A stretch of DNA of 64,000 bases from Nibricoccus aquaticus. Lineage in GTDB: Bacteria > Verrucomicrobiota > Verrucomicrobiia > Opitutales > Opitutaceae. The translations under genes and the position numbers were made by a program. The notes below the pieces were generated by a model. It was not told the DNA's origin. It did no database searches and saw only the letters and a list, made by a program, of their open reading frames with translations. The stretch covers positions 2,745,501 to 2,809,500 of the forward strand of contig NZ_CP023344.1 in NCBI RefSeq assembly GCF_002310495.1, read 5' to 3'. Positions 46,893-55,383 of the stretch are shown here, piece by piece; positions within the stretch are counted from its first letter, which is position 1, and each line of letters starts with the position of its first letter.

Positions 46893-48899
46893 ATGATTTC
46901 CTCCAAGTTCCCTTCCACGATCTTCTACGGCGGCGACTATAATCCCGAGCAGTGGCCGGAGTCGGTCTGGCCGGAGGATGTGCGGCTCATGAAGGAGGCG
47001 GGGGTGAATCTGGTGAGCGTGGGGATTTTCAGCTGGGCGCGGATTCAGCCGGATGAACACACGTTCGACTTTGGGTGGCTGGATCGCGTTTTCGATCTGC
47101 TGTGGGCGAACGGGATCTCGGTGTGTCTCGCTACTTGCACGGCATCGCCGCCAGCGTGGATGTGGCGGAAGTACCCGAATATTTTGCCGGAGGATGCGAG
47201 TGGCATTCCGTACAACCAGGGGGCGCGGCAGCATTATTCGCCGTCGAGCTCGAACTACCGGCGGCTGGCGGCGGTGTTTGTGCGGAAGCTGGCGGAGCGT
47301 TATGGGAAGCATCCGGCGCTGGTGACGTGGCATATCAACAACGAGTACGCGTGTCACATGAACGAGTGTCACAACGCGGAGAGCACGCTGGAGTTTCGCG
47401 CGTGGTTGAAGAGGAAATACGGAACGCTGGAGAAGCTGAACGAGGCGTGGGGCGCGGCGTTTTGGAGTCAGCTTTATCATCAATGGGACGAAGTACTGAC
47501 GCCGCGGCGGGCGCCTTATCACTGCAATCCGACGCAGCAGCTGGATTTCAAGCGGTTCACGAGCGATGAGTTTCTGGAGTGTTATCTGATCGAGCACCGG
47601 ATACTGCGGGAGATTTCGCCGGCGATTCCGATCACGACGAACTTCATCGGTTTTTTTAAGCCGCTGGATTATCACCGCTGGGCGCAGGAGATGGATTATG
47701 TGTCGTGGGACAATTATCCGGACCCGCTGCTTGGACACGGCGCGGAAGCATACGGTGCGGTGGGGCATGACCTGAAGCGGTCGCAGAAGAAGACGATGCC
47801 GTTTGTGTTGATGGAGCAGGCGCCGGCGGCGGTGAACTGGCGTCCGCTGAATCCGACGAAAAACCCAGGCGTGATGCGGCTGCAGAGTTTGCAGGCGGTG
47901 GCGCGCGGGGCGGATGGCGTGATGTTTTTCCAGTGGCGCGCGTCGAAGGCGGGCGCGGAGAAGTATCACAGCGCGATGATTCCGCACGCGGGTGTGGAGA
48001 CGCGGACGTTTAAGGAGATTTCACAGCTGGGCGCGGAGTTGAAGAAGCTCGGTGCGGTGGCGGGGACGCTGGTGAAGCCGACGGTGGCGATCACGTTCGA
48101 CTGGGATGCGTGGTGGGCTGTTGAGCTGGAATCGAAGGTGGCGCGGATCGATTACGTGGCGTGGACGCAGGAGATTCATCGCTGGTTTTATGAGCGGAAC
48201 ATCGCGGTGGATTTCGTTCATCCGGAAGAGAAGTTGGACGGGTATTCGCTGGTGGTGGCACCGGCGCTTTATCTGCTGACGAAGAAAAACGCGGACAACG
48301 TGACGGCGTATGTGCGAGGCGGCGGCACGTTACTCGCGACGTATTGCTCGGCGATCGTGGATGAGAACGAGCATGTGGTGCTCGGCGGGTATCCGGCGTG
48401 GTTGCGCGAGGCGCTCGGGCTTTGGATCGAGGAGTGGGCGGTGATGCCGGAGACGCAGAAGAATGTTTTGAAGTTCGCGGGCGGAGAGACGTGTGACGCG
48501 AAGCATTGGTGCGACGTGATCCATCTCGAAGGCGCGAAGGCGCTCGCGACGTTCGAGAGCGATTTCTTTGCGGGGCGCGCGGCGGTGACGGAGAATGCTT
48601 TTGGGAAGGGAGCGGCGTTTTATCTCGGGACGAAACCGGATGCGGTCGGGTTGACGCGTGTGCTGGAGGCGGCGGTGGCGCGTGCGAAGGTGTCGCCGGT
48701 TTTGAAGACGCCGGCGAACGTCGAAGTCACGGTGCGCGAAGGCGGCGGGAAACGGTTTTTGTTCGTGCTCAATCACGGCGAGGCAGCGGTGGAGATCGCG
48801 CTTGGCGGGATCGCTGGCGTAGAGTTGTTCAGCGGTATCCGCGCGACGGGCACGCTGAAGTTGGCGGCGCTCGGTGCGGCGGTGGTGTCCGTGGAGTAA
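46893..48899 (+). CDS. Cytoplasmic beta-galactosidase, GH42
   Basis: ATG 46893 (MISSKFPSTIFYGGDYNPEQ) gives 668 residues with no signal peptide, so the enzyme acts on imported oligosaccharides. The GH42 barrel has the acid/base Glu in TWHINNEYACHMNEC and the nucleophile Glu in FVLMEQAPAAVNW, as well as GIFSWARIQPDEHTFDFGWL and SSSNYRRL. The Cys residues in CLATCTA and ACHMNEC may bind zinc as in thermophilic relatives. The trimerisation domain and a C-terminal sandwich follow. Substrates are beta-galactosides or, in some members, alpha-L-arabinopyranosides. It diverges from the Sel1-TonB gene across 126 bases and converges with the LacI gene, which may be its regulator. Confidence 0.93.
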   Translation: MISSKFPSTIFYGGDYNPEQWPESVWPEDVRLMKEAGVNLVSVGIFSWARIQPDEHTFDFGWLDRVFDLLWANGISVCLATCTASPPAWMWRKYPNILPEDASGIPYNQGARQHYSPSSSNYRRLAAVFVRKLAERYGKHPALVTWHINNEYACHMNECHNAESTLEFRAWLKRKYGTLEKLNEAWGAAFWSQLYHQWDEVLTPRRAPYHCNPTQQLDFKRFTSDEFLECYLIEHRILREISPAIPITTNFIGFFKPLDYHRWAQEMDYVSWDNYPDPLLGHGAEAYGAVGHDLKRSQKKTMPFVLMEQAPAAVNWRPLNPTKNPGVMRLQSLQAVARGADGVMFFQWRASKAGAEKYHSAMIPHAGVETRTFKEISQLGAELKKLGAVAGTLVKPTVAITFDWDAWWAVELESKVARIDYVAWTQEIHRWFYERNIAVDFVHPEEKLDGYSLVVAPALYLLTKKNADNVTAYVRGGGTLLATYCSAIVDENEHVVLGGYPAWLREALGLWIEEWAVMPETQKNVLKFAGGETCDAKHWCDVIHLEGAKALATFESDFFAGRAAVTENAFGKGAAFYLGTKPDAVGLTRVLEAAVARAKVSPVLKTPANVEVTVREGGGKRFLFVLNHGEAAVEIALGGIAGVELFSGIRATGTLKLAALGAAVVSVE

Positions 48900-48938
48900 A
48901 TCCGAAGGTCGAATGCCGAAAGTAAGGCAGTCGGAATT

Positions 48939-48973
48939 GATCGCGGAAGGGCGGAGGGGCGGAAGCGCCGAAG
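48939..48973. repeat. GCGGAAG-type dispersed repeat
   Basis: GATCGCGGAAGGGCGGAGGG continuing GCGGAAGCGCCG is a copy of the same block found at 20297, 24484, 27416 and 57004. It opens a 280-base, repeat-filled gap between the GH42 and LacI genes. Confidence 0.65.
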
Positions 48974-48990
48974 TGATCTCGGAATGGGGC

Positions 48991-49007
48991 GGCACTTGCT
49001 AAGTGCC
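48991..49007. repeat. Hairpin repeat, GGCACTT type
   Basis: Arms GGCACTT and AAGTGCC around GCT; the flanks (GGGGCGGCACTTG, TAAGTGCCGGTC) match the inverted copy at 808-824. Confidence 0.6.
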
Positions 49008-49040
49008 GGTCCGGGGCGGACAGCGAGGGAGTGGGGGCGA

Positions 49041-49066
49041 ACCGGCGGGTTAGGGATGACCCGGCC
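49041..49066. repeat. Hairpin repeat, GGCGGGT type
   Basis: ACCGGCGGGTTAGGGATGAC followed by CCGGCC is the reverse-complement relative of the element at 13291-13312. It is followed by TATCTCGG, a variant of the CTACCTCGG flank. Confidence 0.6.
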
Positions 49067-49096
49067 TATCTCGGAGCCACGCGCGATGGCGCGTGG

Positions 49097-49164
49097 CGGC
49101 GCTGCGCAAGCGCAGGCCCTACAGTCGGGTGGCGGCGCACGGCGTGCGCGCCCTACCTCGGAGG
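49097..49164. repeat. Two adjacent hairpin repeats with CCCTAC flanks
   Basis: The first element, CGGCGCTGCGCAAGCGCAGG then CCCT (49097-49120), agrees at 23 of 24 bases with 56377-56400. The second has arms GCGCAC and GTGCGC (49135-49149) followed by GCCCTACCTCGGAGG, the flank also found after the inverted repeat at 13467. Stems differ, flanks stay. Confidence 0.65.
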
Positions 49165-49179
49165 CCGCGCGCGATGGCT

Positions 49180-50247
49180 TTATGCGAGGACCGCTTCAGC
49201 GGGTTCGCGGATGGGACGGGCGAGGGTTTTGTCGCGGATGGTGGGGCCATCGACCCAGCGGGCGGCGATGGTGGTGAGCGAGGCGGGCTGGGGGGCGCCG
49301 CGTTCGTTGCGGTGGAGTTTGGCGACCAGAATTTCGGCGGCACGGAGGCCGATATGCGCGGGTTGTTGATCGAGGCCGGCGCAGGGCGTGGTGGAGTTGA
49401 GAATGTTGAGGGAGACGAAGGCGTGGGTTTTGGGGACGGACGCGCCGCAGGCTTTCATCCACTCGAGGGCTTGGGAGTTATGGCCGAGGACGACGTCGGG
49501 CTGATGTTTTTTGAACCAGGCGGTGAAGTTTTTCTCGTTGATCTCATCGGCCATGAGCAGGGGGACCTGGCCGCAGTCGGGATTGTTTTGTTGAAAGGCG
49601 AAGAAGGCGCCCTGCCAGCGGTACTGTAGGCGTTCGTCGTGGTGGCGCTGGACGAACATGCCGGGGCGTTTGTAGCCGCGGGCGGTGATTTGCTGGAGGG
49701 CGGTGCTGAGGGAGCGGTGGTGGTCGGGGCAGATCGAGTGGAGGGCGGGTTTCTCGATCATGTAGTCGGCGTACACGCCGGCGTAGCGGCCCCAGTCGAG
49801 GGCGGTGAAATCGGGGGAGTGCCAGACGGGCATGAGGATGAGGCCCTGGATGCCGCGGGACTGAAGGATTTGATCGAGGCGGGAAAGGGAGACGCCGGTG
49901 TCGCCGCCGGCGGTGAAGAGTTCGATTTTGAAACCGAGGGCGCTGGCGCGGTCGGTGGCGCCGCGGAGAATTTCTTTGAAGAAGGGGCCGGCGTGGAGAG
50001 GGCGGTCGGACTCGGTGAGGGCGACGGCGGCGAGGACTCCGCGGAAGGCGTTGCCACGGGAGCGGCGGAGCTCGGACATGACGGCGCCGGCGAGAGGGTT
50101 GGGCTGGTAGCCGGCGGCTTTGGCGGCGAGCTTGATGCGCTCGGCGGTGGCGGGCTTCACGCAGGAGGAACCGCGCAGGGCTTCGGAGACGGTGGTGCGG
50201 GAGAGGCCGAGGGATTTCGCGAGCGTGCGCAGGGTCGGAGCGGGCAT
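49180..50247 (-). CDS. LacI-family transcriptional regulator
   Basis: The 355-residue protein begins with a LacI helix-turn-helix (TLRTLAKSLGLSRTTVSEAL, residues 5-24) and the hinge region with NPLAGAVMSELRRSR. A periplasmic-binding-protein-like sugar sensor follows (FFKEILRGATDRASALGFKI, GIQGLILMPVW, WVDGPTI near the end). It probably represses or activates sugar genes in response to a ligand; the convergent GH42 gene and the CAZyme block are the obvious candidates, by context only. It diverges from a membrane-anchored repeat protein across 185 bases, where a TGCAT/ATGCA palindrome could be its own operator. Confidence 0.9.
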   Translation of the reverse strand: MPAPTLRTLAKSLGLSRTTVSEALRGSSCVKPATAERIKLAAKAAGYQPNPLAGAVMSELRRSRGNAFRGVLAAVALTESDRPLHAGPFFKEILRGATDRASALGFKIELFTAGGDTGVSLSRLDQILQSRGIQGLILMPVWHSPDFTALDWGRYAGVYADYMIEKPALHSICPDHHRSLSTALQQITARGYKRPGMFVQRHHDERLQYRWQGAFFAFQQNNPDCGQVPLLMADEINEKNFTAWFKKHQPDVVLGHNSQALEWMKACGASVPKTHAFVSLNILNSTTPCAGLDQQPAHIGLRAAEILVAKLHRNERGAPQPASLTTIAARWVDGPTIRDKTLARPIREPAEAVLA

Positions 50248-50326
50248 GGGCGGAGTGAGCGGTTAAGAAAGTCCGGAGTGGCGGCCGGGTGGTTCGTGCG
50301 GCCTGACGGTGCGAATTCGGGAAAGT

Positions 50327-50342
50327 TGCATCAGAGAATGCA
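50327..50342. promoter_or_regulatory. Possible regulator binding palindrome in the LacI/repeat-protein intergenic region
   Basis: TGCATCAGAGAATGCA is a 5-bp inverted repeat with a 6-base spacer lying between the divergent LacI gene (start 50247) and the gene at 50433. Autoregulation is common in LacI regulators, but the site lacks the usual central CG and no second copy was found. Confidence 0.25.
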
Positions 50343-50432
50343 GGTTATCGAGCCGCAGCGTTAATTTATCCGGAGGAGGGAAAAGAGTTCACCTTGGCTT
50401 GTACGACGGGAGGGGGGTAGCGTCCTCAGAAA

Positions 50433-52064
50433 ATGATGAAGTCGTGGCTGGTTTTTCTAGGCGGCGGAGTGTGCGGGGCGGCGGTGGCGCTGGGGGTGGC
50501 GCGGATTTTTTTTGCGTGGGGCGTGGGGGTGTCGGTGGGTGCGACGGGCGGAGGCGTGCAGGCGGGCGCGGTGGCAGGGGTGGGCGGGCAGGTTAAATCA
50601 GAGGCGGAGAAGGCGGATGAGGTGGTGAAATTGGATGAGCGGATCGGGCAGTTGCGCGCGTGGACGGAAGGGCGCGGGACGGAGCCGGGCGGAGATGCGG
50701 TGTATGAGACGTTGTGGGAGTGGGCGGAGCGCGATCCGGCGGCGGCGCTGGCGTGGGTGCAGGGGGCGAAGCGGTTGCCGCAGCGGCTGCGGATGCTGTC
50801 GGTGCCGCTAGCGGCGCTGGCGAAAAAAAATCCGGCGGATGCGGCGGCATGGATGCGGCAGCAAGTGGGGGCGCACGACCGAGAGGAGGTGCTGGAGTCG
50901 GTGTTTCAACTGCTCGCGAGTGCATCGCCGAAGGTGGCTCTGGAGCTGGTGGCGGGGTTTCCAGGGAGCGAGCAGCCGGACGATCTGGGGGAGGCGTTGG
51001 GAGCGTTGATGACGGATTCGCCGCAGGAGGCGTTGGGGTATTTCAACCGGTTGAGCGGAGAGCGGAGGATTAATTCGGCGCGGTGGATGGTGGGTTCGTG
51101 GGCACGGAAGGATGCGGCGGCGGCGATGGAGTGGGTCGAGGGGCAGCCGGATGTGGCGGCGTCGCAATCGGTGCGGTGGTCGTTGCTGGAGGAGTGCGCG
51201 GAATCGCGGCCGGATCTGTGCGTGGAGTTTTTAAGAAAATTCCCGAACTCGGAGGATGTGTATAACGACAGCCGCTCCGTGAGCGTGATGCTGGAGAAAT
51301 CGCCGGAGCACGGGATGGCGGCGCTGGCGCTGGTGCCGGCGGCGACAGCGGAGTCGGCGTTGCAGATGTGGGCGCGGGAGAGTTTCGAGCGGTCGCCGGA
51401 GCGGGCGATCGAGCTTGTGCGGAAATGGGTTTCCGAAAAAGAGCGGGCGGGGGTGATCCGCAGCGGTTTTGAGGCGTGGCTGGATTCGGATCAGCGGGCG
51501 GCGATGGAGTGGCTGGGCGCGGTGACGGAGCCGCAGTTACAGGTGACGCTGCAGGCGGGCGTGATCGCGTGGCAGGCGCAACGCGATCCGGAGGCGGCGC
51601 TGGCGGTGCTCAACGGGCCTCAGGCGGCGGCTCCAGAACTTCAGGACGTGGTGGCGCAGGCGTTGTCGGGCTGGACGCAGCGCGATGTGGCGGGGGCGGC
51701 GGGCTGGGTGGTGGCGAATGCGGGGCTGGTGACAGCGGAGCAGGCGTCGGAGGTGGCGGGCGTTTTTCTCGCTCAGGATGAGGCGGCGGGGTCGGACTGG
51801 CTGGCGAAGCTGCCGGCGGGCGCGGCGCGCGATGCGGCAGTGGAGACGGCGGCGATGCACTGGGCGGGGCAGAGCGAGCCGGAGCTGGCGACGCAGGTGG
51901 CGGGGACGATCCGGGATGCGGAGAAACGGACGCGGGCGTTTTTCAGCATTTATGGGGTGTTGCGGTCCCGGGATGGCGCGGCGGCGGAGAAGTGGTTGGT
52001 GGAGGCTAAGGATCTTTCGGAGGAGACGAAGCAGAGCTGGCGGGCGCTGGCGGGGGACCGGTGA
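50433..52064 (+). CDS. Membrane-anchored helical repeat protein of unknown function
   Basis: The 543-residue protein has one N-terminal hydrophobic anchor (WLVFLGGGVCGAAVALGVAR), a Gly-rich linker and then a long helical solenoid. A loose repeat of about 35-40 residues recurs, with W-A-x-x-D/N-P-x-A-A-x-x-W-V: WAERDPAAALAWVQG, LAKKNPADAAAWMRQ, SWARKDAAAAMEWVEG, WLDSDQRAAMEWLGA, WTQRDVAGAAGWVV. Such proteins are common in Verrucomicrobia and have no known role; they resemble HEAT/TPR scaffolds. Third codon positions are overwhelmingly G. It is divergent from the LacI gene and convergent with the CorA pair. Confidence 0.75.
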   Translation: MMKSWLVFLGGGVCGAAVALGVARIFFAWGVGVSVGATGGGVQAGAVAGVGGQVKSEAEKADEVVKLDERIGQLRAWTEGRGTEPGGDAVYETLWEWAERDPAAALAWVQGAKRLPQRLRMLSVPLAALAKKNPADAAAWMRQQVGAHDREEVLESVFQLLASASPKVALELVAGFPGSEQPDDLGEALGALMTDSPQEALGYFNRLSGERRINSARWMVGSWARKDAAAAMEWVEGQPDVAASQSVRWSLLEECAESRPDLCVEFLRKFPNSEDVYNDSRSVSVMLEKSPEHGMAALALVPAATAESALQMWARESFERSPERAIELVRKWVSEKERAGVIRSGFEAWLDSDQRAAMEWLGAVTEPQLQVTLQAGVIAWQAQRDPEAALAVLNGPQAAAPELQDVVAQALSGWTQRDVAGAAGWVVANAGLVTAEQASEVAGVFLAQDEAAGSDWLAKLPAGAARDAAVETAAMHWAGQSEPELATQVAGTIRDAEKRTRAFFSIYGVLRSRDGAAAEKWLVEAKDLSEETKQSWRALAGDR

Positions 52065-52150
52065 TGTAGAGGCGCGCGCTTCGCGTGCGAATGACCAATG
52101 ACCAGAGGATGGAGGGACGCTGATAGCTGAAAGCGGGGGAGACGGGCAGG

Positions 52151-52166
52151 CTCGACCAAGGTCGAG
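52151..52166. repeat. Hairpin repeat, CTCGAC type
   Basis: Arms CTCGAC and GTCGAG around CAAG are followed by TCCTACAGG, a variant of the CCCTAC flank. It lies in the 130-base gap between convergent genes; a second small palindrome (GCGCGCTTCGCGTGCG) is at about 52072. Confidence 0.5.
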
Positions 52167-52194
52167 TCCTACAGGGGAAAGCGAGCGGTGAGTA

Positions 52195-53166
52195 TCAGAG
52201 CCACTTGCGGCGGCGCATGTAGAGGGCGGTCGCGAATGTGGCGGCGAGTGTGAGCGCGAAGGCGAGCGGGTAGCTGTAGCGGCCGGTGAGTTCGTGCATG
52301 TACTGGTAGTTCATGCCAAACCAGGTGGAGACGAGCGTGGCGGGGAAGGAGAGCGCGGTGATCGCGGTGAGGGCGCGGATACCGGCGTTGGCGCTGTGTT
52401 TGGATTTATTGAGGTAGATCTTAAAGGAAAGGATCAGCTGATCGGACCAGCTGCCGGCTTGTGTCTCGATCCGCGCGAGGTCTTCGCCGAGGTCGCGCAG
52501 GTAGGGGAGAATGACGCTGCGGATCAATTTGTGTTTGCCGCTGGAGAGATCGACGGCGATTTCGCGCTGGGGGCGCACGATCTGGCGGAGGCGCGCGAGT
52601 TGTTTGCGCAGGCCGACGACGCGGGGAAAAAGTTCGTCGGCAGAGATGCGGTGAAGGACGCCTTCTTCGAGTTGCTCGATTTGCTGGCGGATCAATTCCA
52701 GGGCGGGTTTGTAAGCCTCGACCATAGCATCGAGAATGGTGTGAGCGAAGCGGTCGGGGCCACGGACGATGAGCGCCGTATTTTTAATGAAGCGCTCGAG
52801 GGAGGCATCGACGGCTTTGAGCGGCTGGCGGTGGAACGTGACGAGAAAGTTTTTTCCAATGAAGATATCGAGCTCGGTGGTCGTGAAGGACTCGGTCTGG
52901 GTGTAGTCCACGGCGTGCATCACGAGGTAGAGGTAGTCGTCGTAAGGCTCGAGCTTCGGTAGTGGGGAATCGGCGACGCAGTCTTCGATGGCGAGGGGGT
53001 GAAAGCCGAAGGTGGCTTCGAGGATGAGCTTGATCTCGTCGTCGGTGGGTGTGGCGAGATCGACCCAGAGCATGACACCCGGCTCGTTGCGGAGGGTAGA
53101 GAGCGTTTCCGCGGGTGGATTTTGCGCGACGAACTTGTTGTCGCGATAAACGAGTGTCGTGATCAC
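52195..53166 (-). CDS. CorA-type divalent metal ion (Mg/Co) transporter, copy 2
   Basis: The start is set at GTG 53166, because the protein then begins VITTLVYRDNKF and aligns from residue one with MIHSFVFSEGKL of the upstream paralogue, giving the same length (323). An earlier run of GTG codons from 53208 overlaps the upstream gene. The cytoplasmic funnel (LWVDLATPTDDEIK, HPLAIEDCV, FVTFHRQP-like LVTFHRQPLKAV) precedes two C-terminal membrane helices with the signature WFGMNYQYM (GMN) and a basic tail (YMRRRKWL). CorA forms pentameric Mg2+ or Co2+ channels. The gene starts 8 bases after the stop of its paralogue. Confidence 0.92.
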   Translation of the reverse strand: MITTLVYRDNKFVAQNPPAETLSTLRNEPGVMLWVDLATPTDDEIKLILEATFGFHPLAIEDCVADSPLPKLEPYDDYLYLVMHAVDYTQTESFTTTELDIFIGKNFLVTFHRQPLKAVDASLERFIKNTALIVRGPDRFAHTILDAMVEAYKPALELIRQQIEQLEEGVLHRISADELFPRVVGLRKQLARLRQIVRPQREIAVDLSSGKHKLIRSVILPYLRDLGEDLARIETQAGSWSDQLILSFKIYLNKSKHSANAGIRALTAITALSFPATLVSTWFGMNYQYMHELTGRYSYPLAFALTLAATFATALYMRRRKWL

Positions 53167-53174
53167 GGTGCGCG

Positions 53175-54146
53175 CTAGATCCAGCGTTTGCGTTTGCACC
53201 ACCACCACATCGTCGCGGTGAGCAGCACGGTGGCGACAAAGGCGATGGGGTATCCGAACGGGGAATGCAGTTCTGGCATGTGATCGAAGTTCATGCCGTA
53301 CCAGGAACTGATCAAGGTGGCGGGGAGTGTCAGCGCGGTGAGGGCGGTGAGAACTTTGAGGCCGTCATTGGCGGCGACGTCGGATTTGCTGAGGTAGAGG
53401 TCGAAGGAGATGAAGAGCTGGTCGGCGTAGCTGGCGGCGGTTTCGTCGATGCGAATGAGGTTGTCGCGCAGGTCGCGGAAGTAGGGGAGCATGACGGCGC
53501 GGATGATCTTGCTGTCGCCGTGGGCGAGACGGCTGACGAGGTCGCGCTGGGGGCGGACGATCTGGCGGAGGTGGTTAATCTCGCCGCGGACTTCGAGGAG
53601 TTTGGGGATGAGGTCTTCGCCGGAATCGCCGGTGAGGACGTTTTCCTCGATCTCTTCGAGTTCGGCGCGGAGCTCGTCGGTGATGGGTTTGAAGTTATCG
53701 ACGAGGAGATCCATCACGAGATGGGCGAGGCGGTCGGGGCCGCGGGCGACGATGCCTGTGGCTTTGACGCAGCGGTCGATGGCGGCATCGACGGACTTGA
53801 GAGAGGTGCGGTGGAAAGTGACGAGGAATTCCTTGCCGAGGAAGAGGTCGAGCTCGGTGGTGTTGAACTTTTCGGTGCGGGTGAAATCGACGGCGTGGGT
53901 GACGATGAAGAGGTGGTCTTCGTAGTCCTCGGATTTTGGGAGCGAGCTGGGGGTGACGCAGTCTTCGATGGCGAGTGGGTGAAACTGGAAGACGCCTTCG
54001 AGAACGGTTTTGATTTCGTCGTCGGTGGGGTTGTCGAGATCGACCCAGAGGATGAGACCTTTATCGGCGCGGACGAGGCGTAGGGCTTCGACTTCGAGGT
54101 CGCGGCCGACGAGTTTTCCTTCACTGAAGACGAACGAGTGGATCAT
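53175..54146 (-). CDS. CorA-type divalent metal ion (Mg/Co) transporter, copy 1
   Basis: ATG 54146 (MIHSFVFSEGKLVGRDLEVE) gives 323 residues; the frame continues to 54227 without support. It shows the same layout as its neighbour: LWVDLDNPTDDEIK, FHPLAIEDCV, FLVTFHRTSL, a long helix, and the GMN motif in SWYGMNFDHMPEL near the membrane pair, then the basic tail CKRKRWI. The two proteins are clearly related along their whole length and arose by tandem duplication, but differ enough to suggest distinct ions or conditions. The 289-base gap upstream is shared with the divergent ferritin-like gene and contains a small CGGGC/GCCCG hairpin at 54373-54386. Confidence 0.92.
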   Translation of the reverse strand: MIHSFVFSEGKLVGRDLEVEALRLVRADKGLILWVDLDNPTDDEIKTVLEGVFQFHPLAIEDCVTPSSLPKSEDYEDHLFIVTHAVDFTRTEKFNTTELDLFLGKEFLVTFHRTSLKSVDAAIDRCVKATGIVARGPDRLAHLVMDLLVDNFKPITDELRAELEEIEENVLTGDSGEDLIPKLLEVRGEINHLRQIVRPQRDLVSRLAHGDSKIIRAVMLPYFRDLRDNLIRIDETAASYADQLFISFDLYLSKSDVAANDGLKVLTALTALTLPATLISSWYGMNFDHMPELHSPFGYPIAFVATVLLTATMWWWCKRKRWI

Positions 54147-54435
54147 GCAGGCTGGACGGCAGCATCGTGCGGCAAAGGAAGGCGGCAAGCCCGCGGTTGC
54201 AGACTTGGATGCATCATTGTTTCGCACGGGAGCCTGGGGTGCGTTACCGCACGGGCGTTAGTGGTTTCCTTCACGCGCGCCGGTTTCTCATAGGCGCGGT
54301 GCTTGAAGCTGCATTCGAAGTGCATCGGGCGTGAGCACGAATCGTCGAAGAGTATGCGTCGTTTGCGGACCGCGGGCCGTAGCCCGTGTTGCCCACCTCA
54401 ACTGACTGCAACCACAACCCAAAAACAAAAAGCAT

Positions 54436-55341
54436 ATGTCCGCATCATCGATGACAGCACCTCAGCAGGCAGTTCCTTCCCTCACACGCAGAGAAGTTTT
54501 GAAACGACTCGGTATCGGCGCCGCCAGTATTGGCGCAGCCACGCTCCTCAACAATCCGCTCATGGCTGCCAGTGGTCCCGGCCAGGATGTGGCCGTGCTT
54601 CAGTTTGCCCTTAATCTCGAATACCTCGAAGCGGAGTATTACACGTATGCCGTCTCGGGTGTGGGCATCGAGTCGTTTGGCATCGGTGTGAATGGTTCAG
54701 GCACGCCGGGCAGCGTCACAATTAAGCCAAATCCTGCGGTCCCATTCGTGACGCCCGCGTATCAGCAATACGCGGCGGAGATCGCCGCCGACGAACGCGC
54801 GCATGTGAAGTTCCTCCGCAATGCCCTCGCAGCCGCAGGCGTCCAGCCAGCCGCGCGTCCAGCGATCAACCTGCGCGAGAGCTTCGCCGCAGCGGCGCAG
54901 GCCGCCGGCCTGGGGCCCGGGTTCGATCCGTTCGCGAACGAAGTTAATTTTCTCCTCGGTTCGTTCATCTTCGAGGATGTCGGTGTCACGGCCTACAAGG
55001 GGGGGGCTCCATTGATCTCGAACAAAACTTATCTCGAAGCGGCCGCGGGTATCCTCGGCGTCGAGGCTTACCACGCAGGCATCATCCGTACGATTTTGTA
55101 TTCGCTCGGCGCGGACGCACAGAACGCAGCGCAGGCGATTTCGGATCTCCGCGACGCGGTGGATGGCGCGGACGACCGCGATCAAGGTGTCGTCGAAAAC
55201 GGCGTGGCCAATCTGGTGCCGACCGATGCCAACGGCATCGCGTTCAGCCGCACGACGCAGCAGATGCTGAACATCGTGTATCTCGGCGGCACGGGTGGAG
55301 GCGGTTTTTATCCGGCCGGTCTGAATGGCGCGATCAAGTGA
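54436..55341 (+). CDS. Tat-exported ferritin-like domain protein
   Basis: The 301-residue protein begins with a twin-arginine signal ([20 protein letters not shown]). The mature part is a four-helix bundle of the ferritin-like (PF13668) kind: [40 protein letters not shown] and [14 protein letters not shown] supply the Glu/His pairs that could bind a di-metal centre. A Gly-rich tail ([15 protein letters not shown]) follows. Related proteins are exported and linked to stress or desiccation, but the reaction is unknown. An A-rich leader (CCAAAAACAAAAAGC) precedes the ATG. It lies 42 bases before a PEP-CTERM gene, so the two probably share a transcript. Confidence 0.88.
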   Translation: MSASSMTAPQQAVPSLTRREVLKRLGIGAASIGAATLLNNPLMAASGPGQDVAVLQFALNLEYLEAEYYTYAVSGVGIESFGIGVNGSGTPGSVTIKPNPAVPFVTPAYQQYAAEIAADERAHVKFLRNALAAAGVQPAARPAINLRESFAAAAQAAGLGPGFDPFANEVNFLLGSFIFEDVGVTAYKGGAPLISNKTYLEAAAGILGVEAYHAGIIRTILYSLGADAQNAAQAISDLRDAVDGADDRDQGVVENGVANLVPTDANGIAFSRTTQQMLNIVYLGGTGGGGFYPAGLNGAIK

Positions 55342-55383
55342 TGCATGGAAAAAATCTGAACAAAATCATCCGAATTTTTATCC

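Noticed and set aside
48900-49179. CRISPR array
   Set aside because: The repeats here are different hairpins without regular spacing or a constant repeat, and no cas genes are present.
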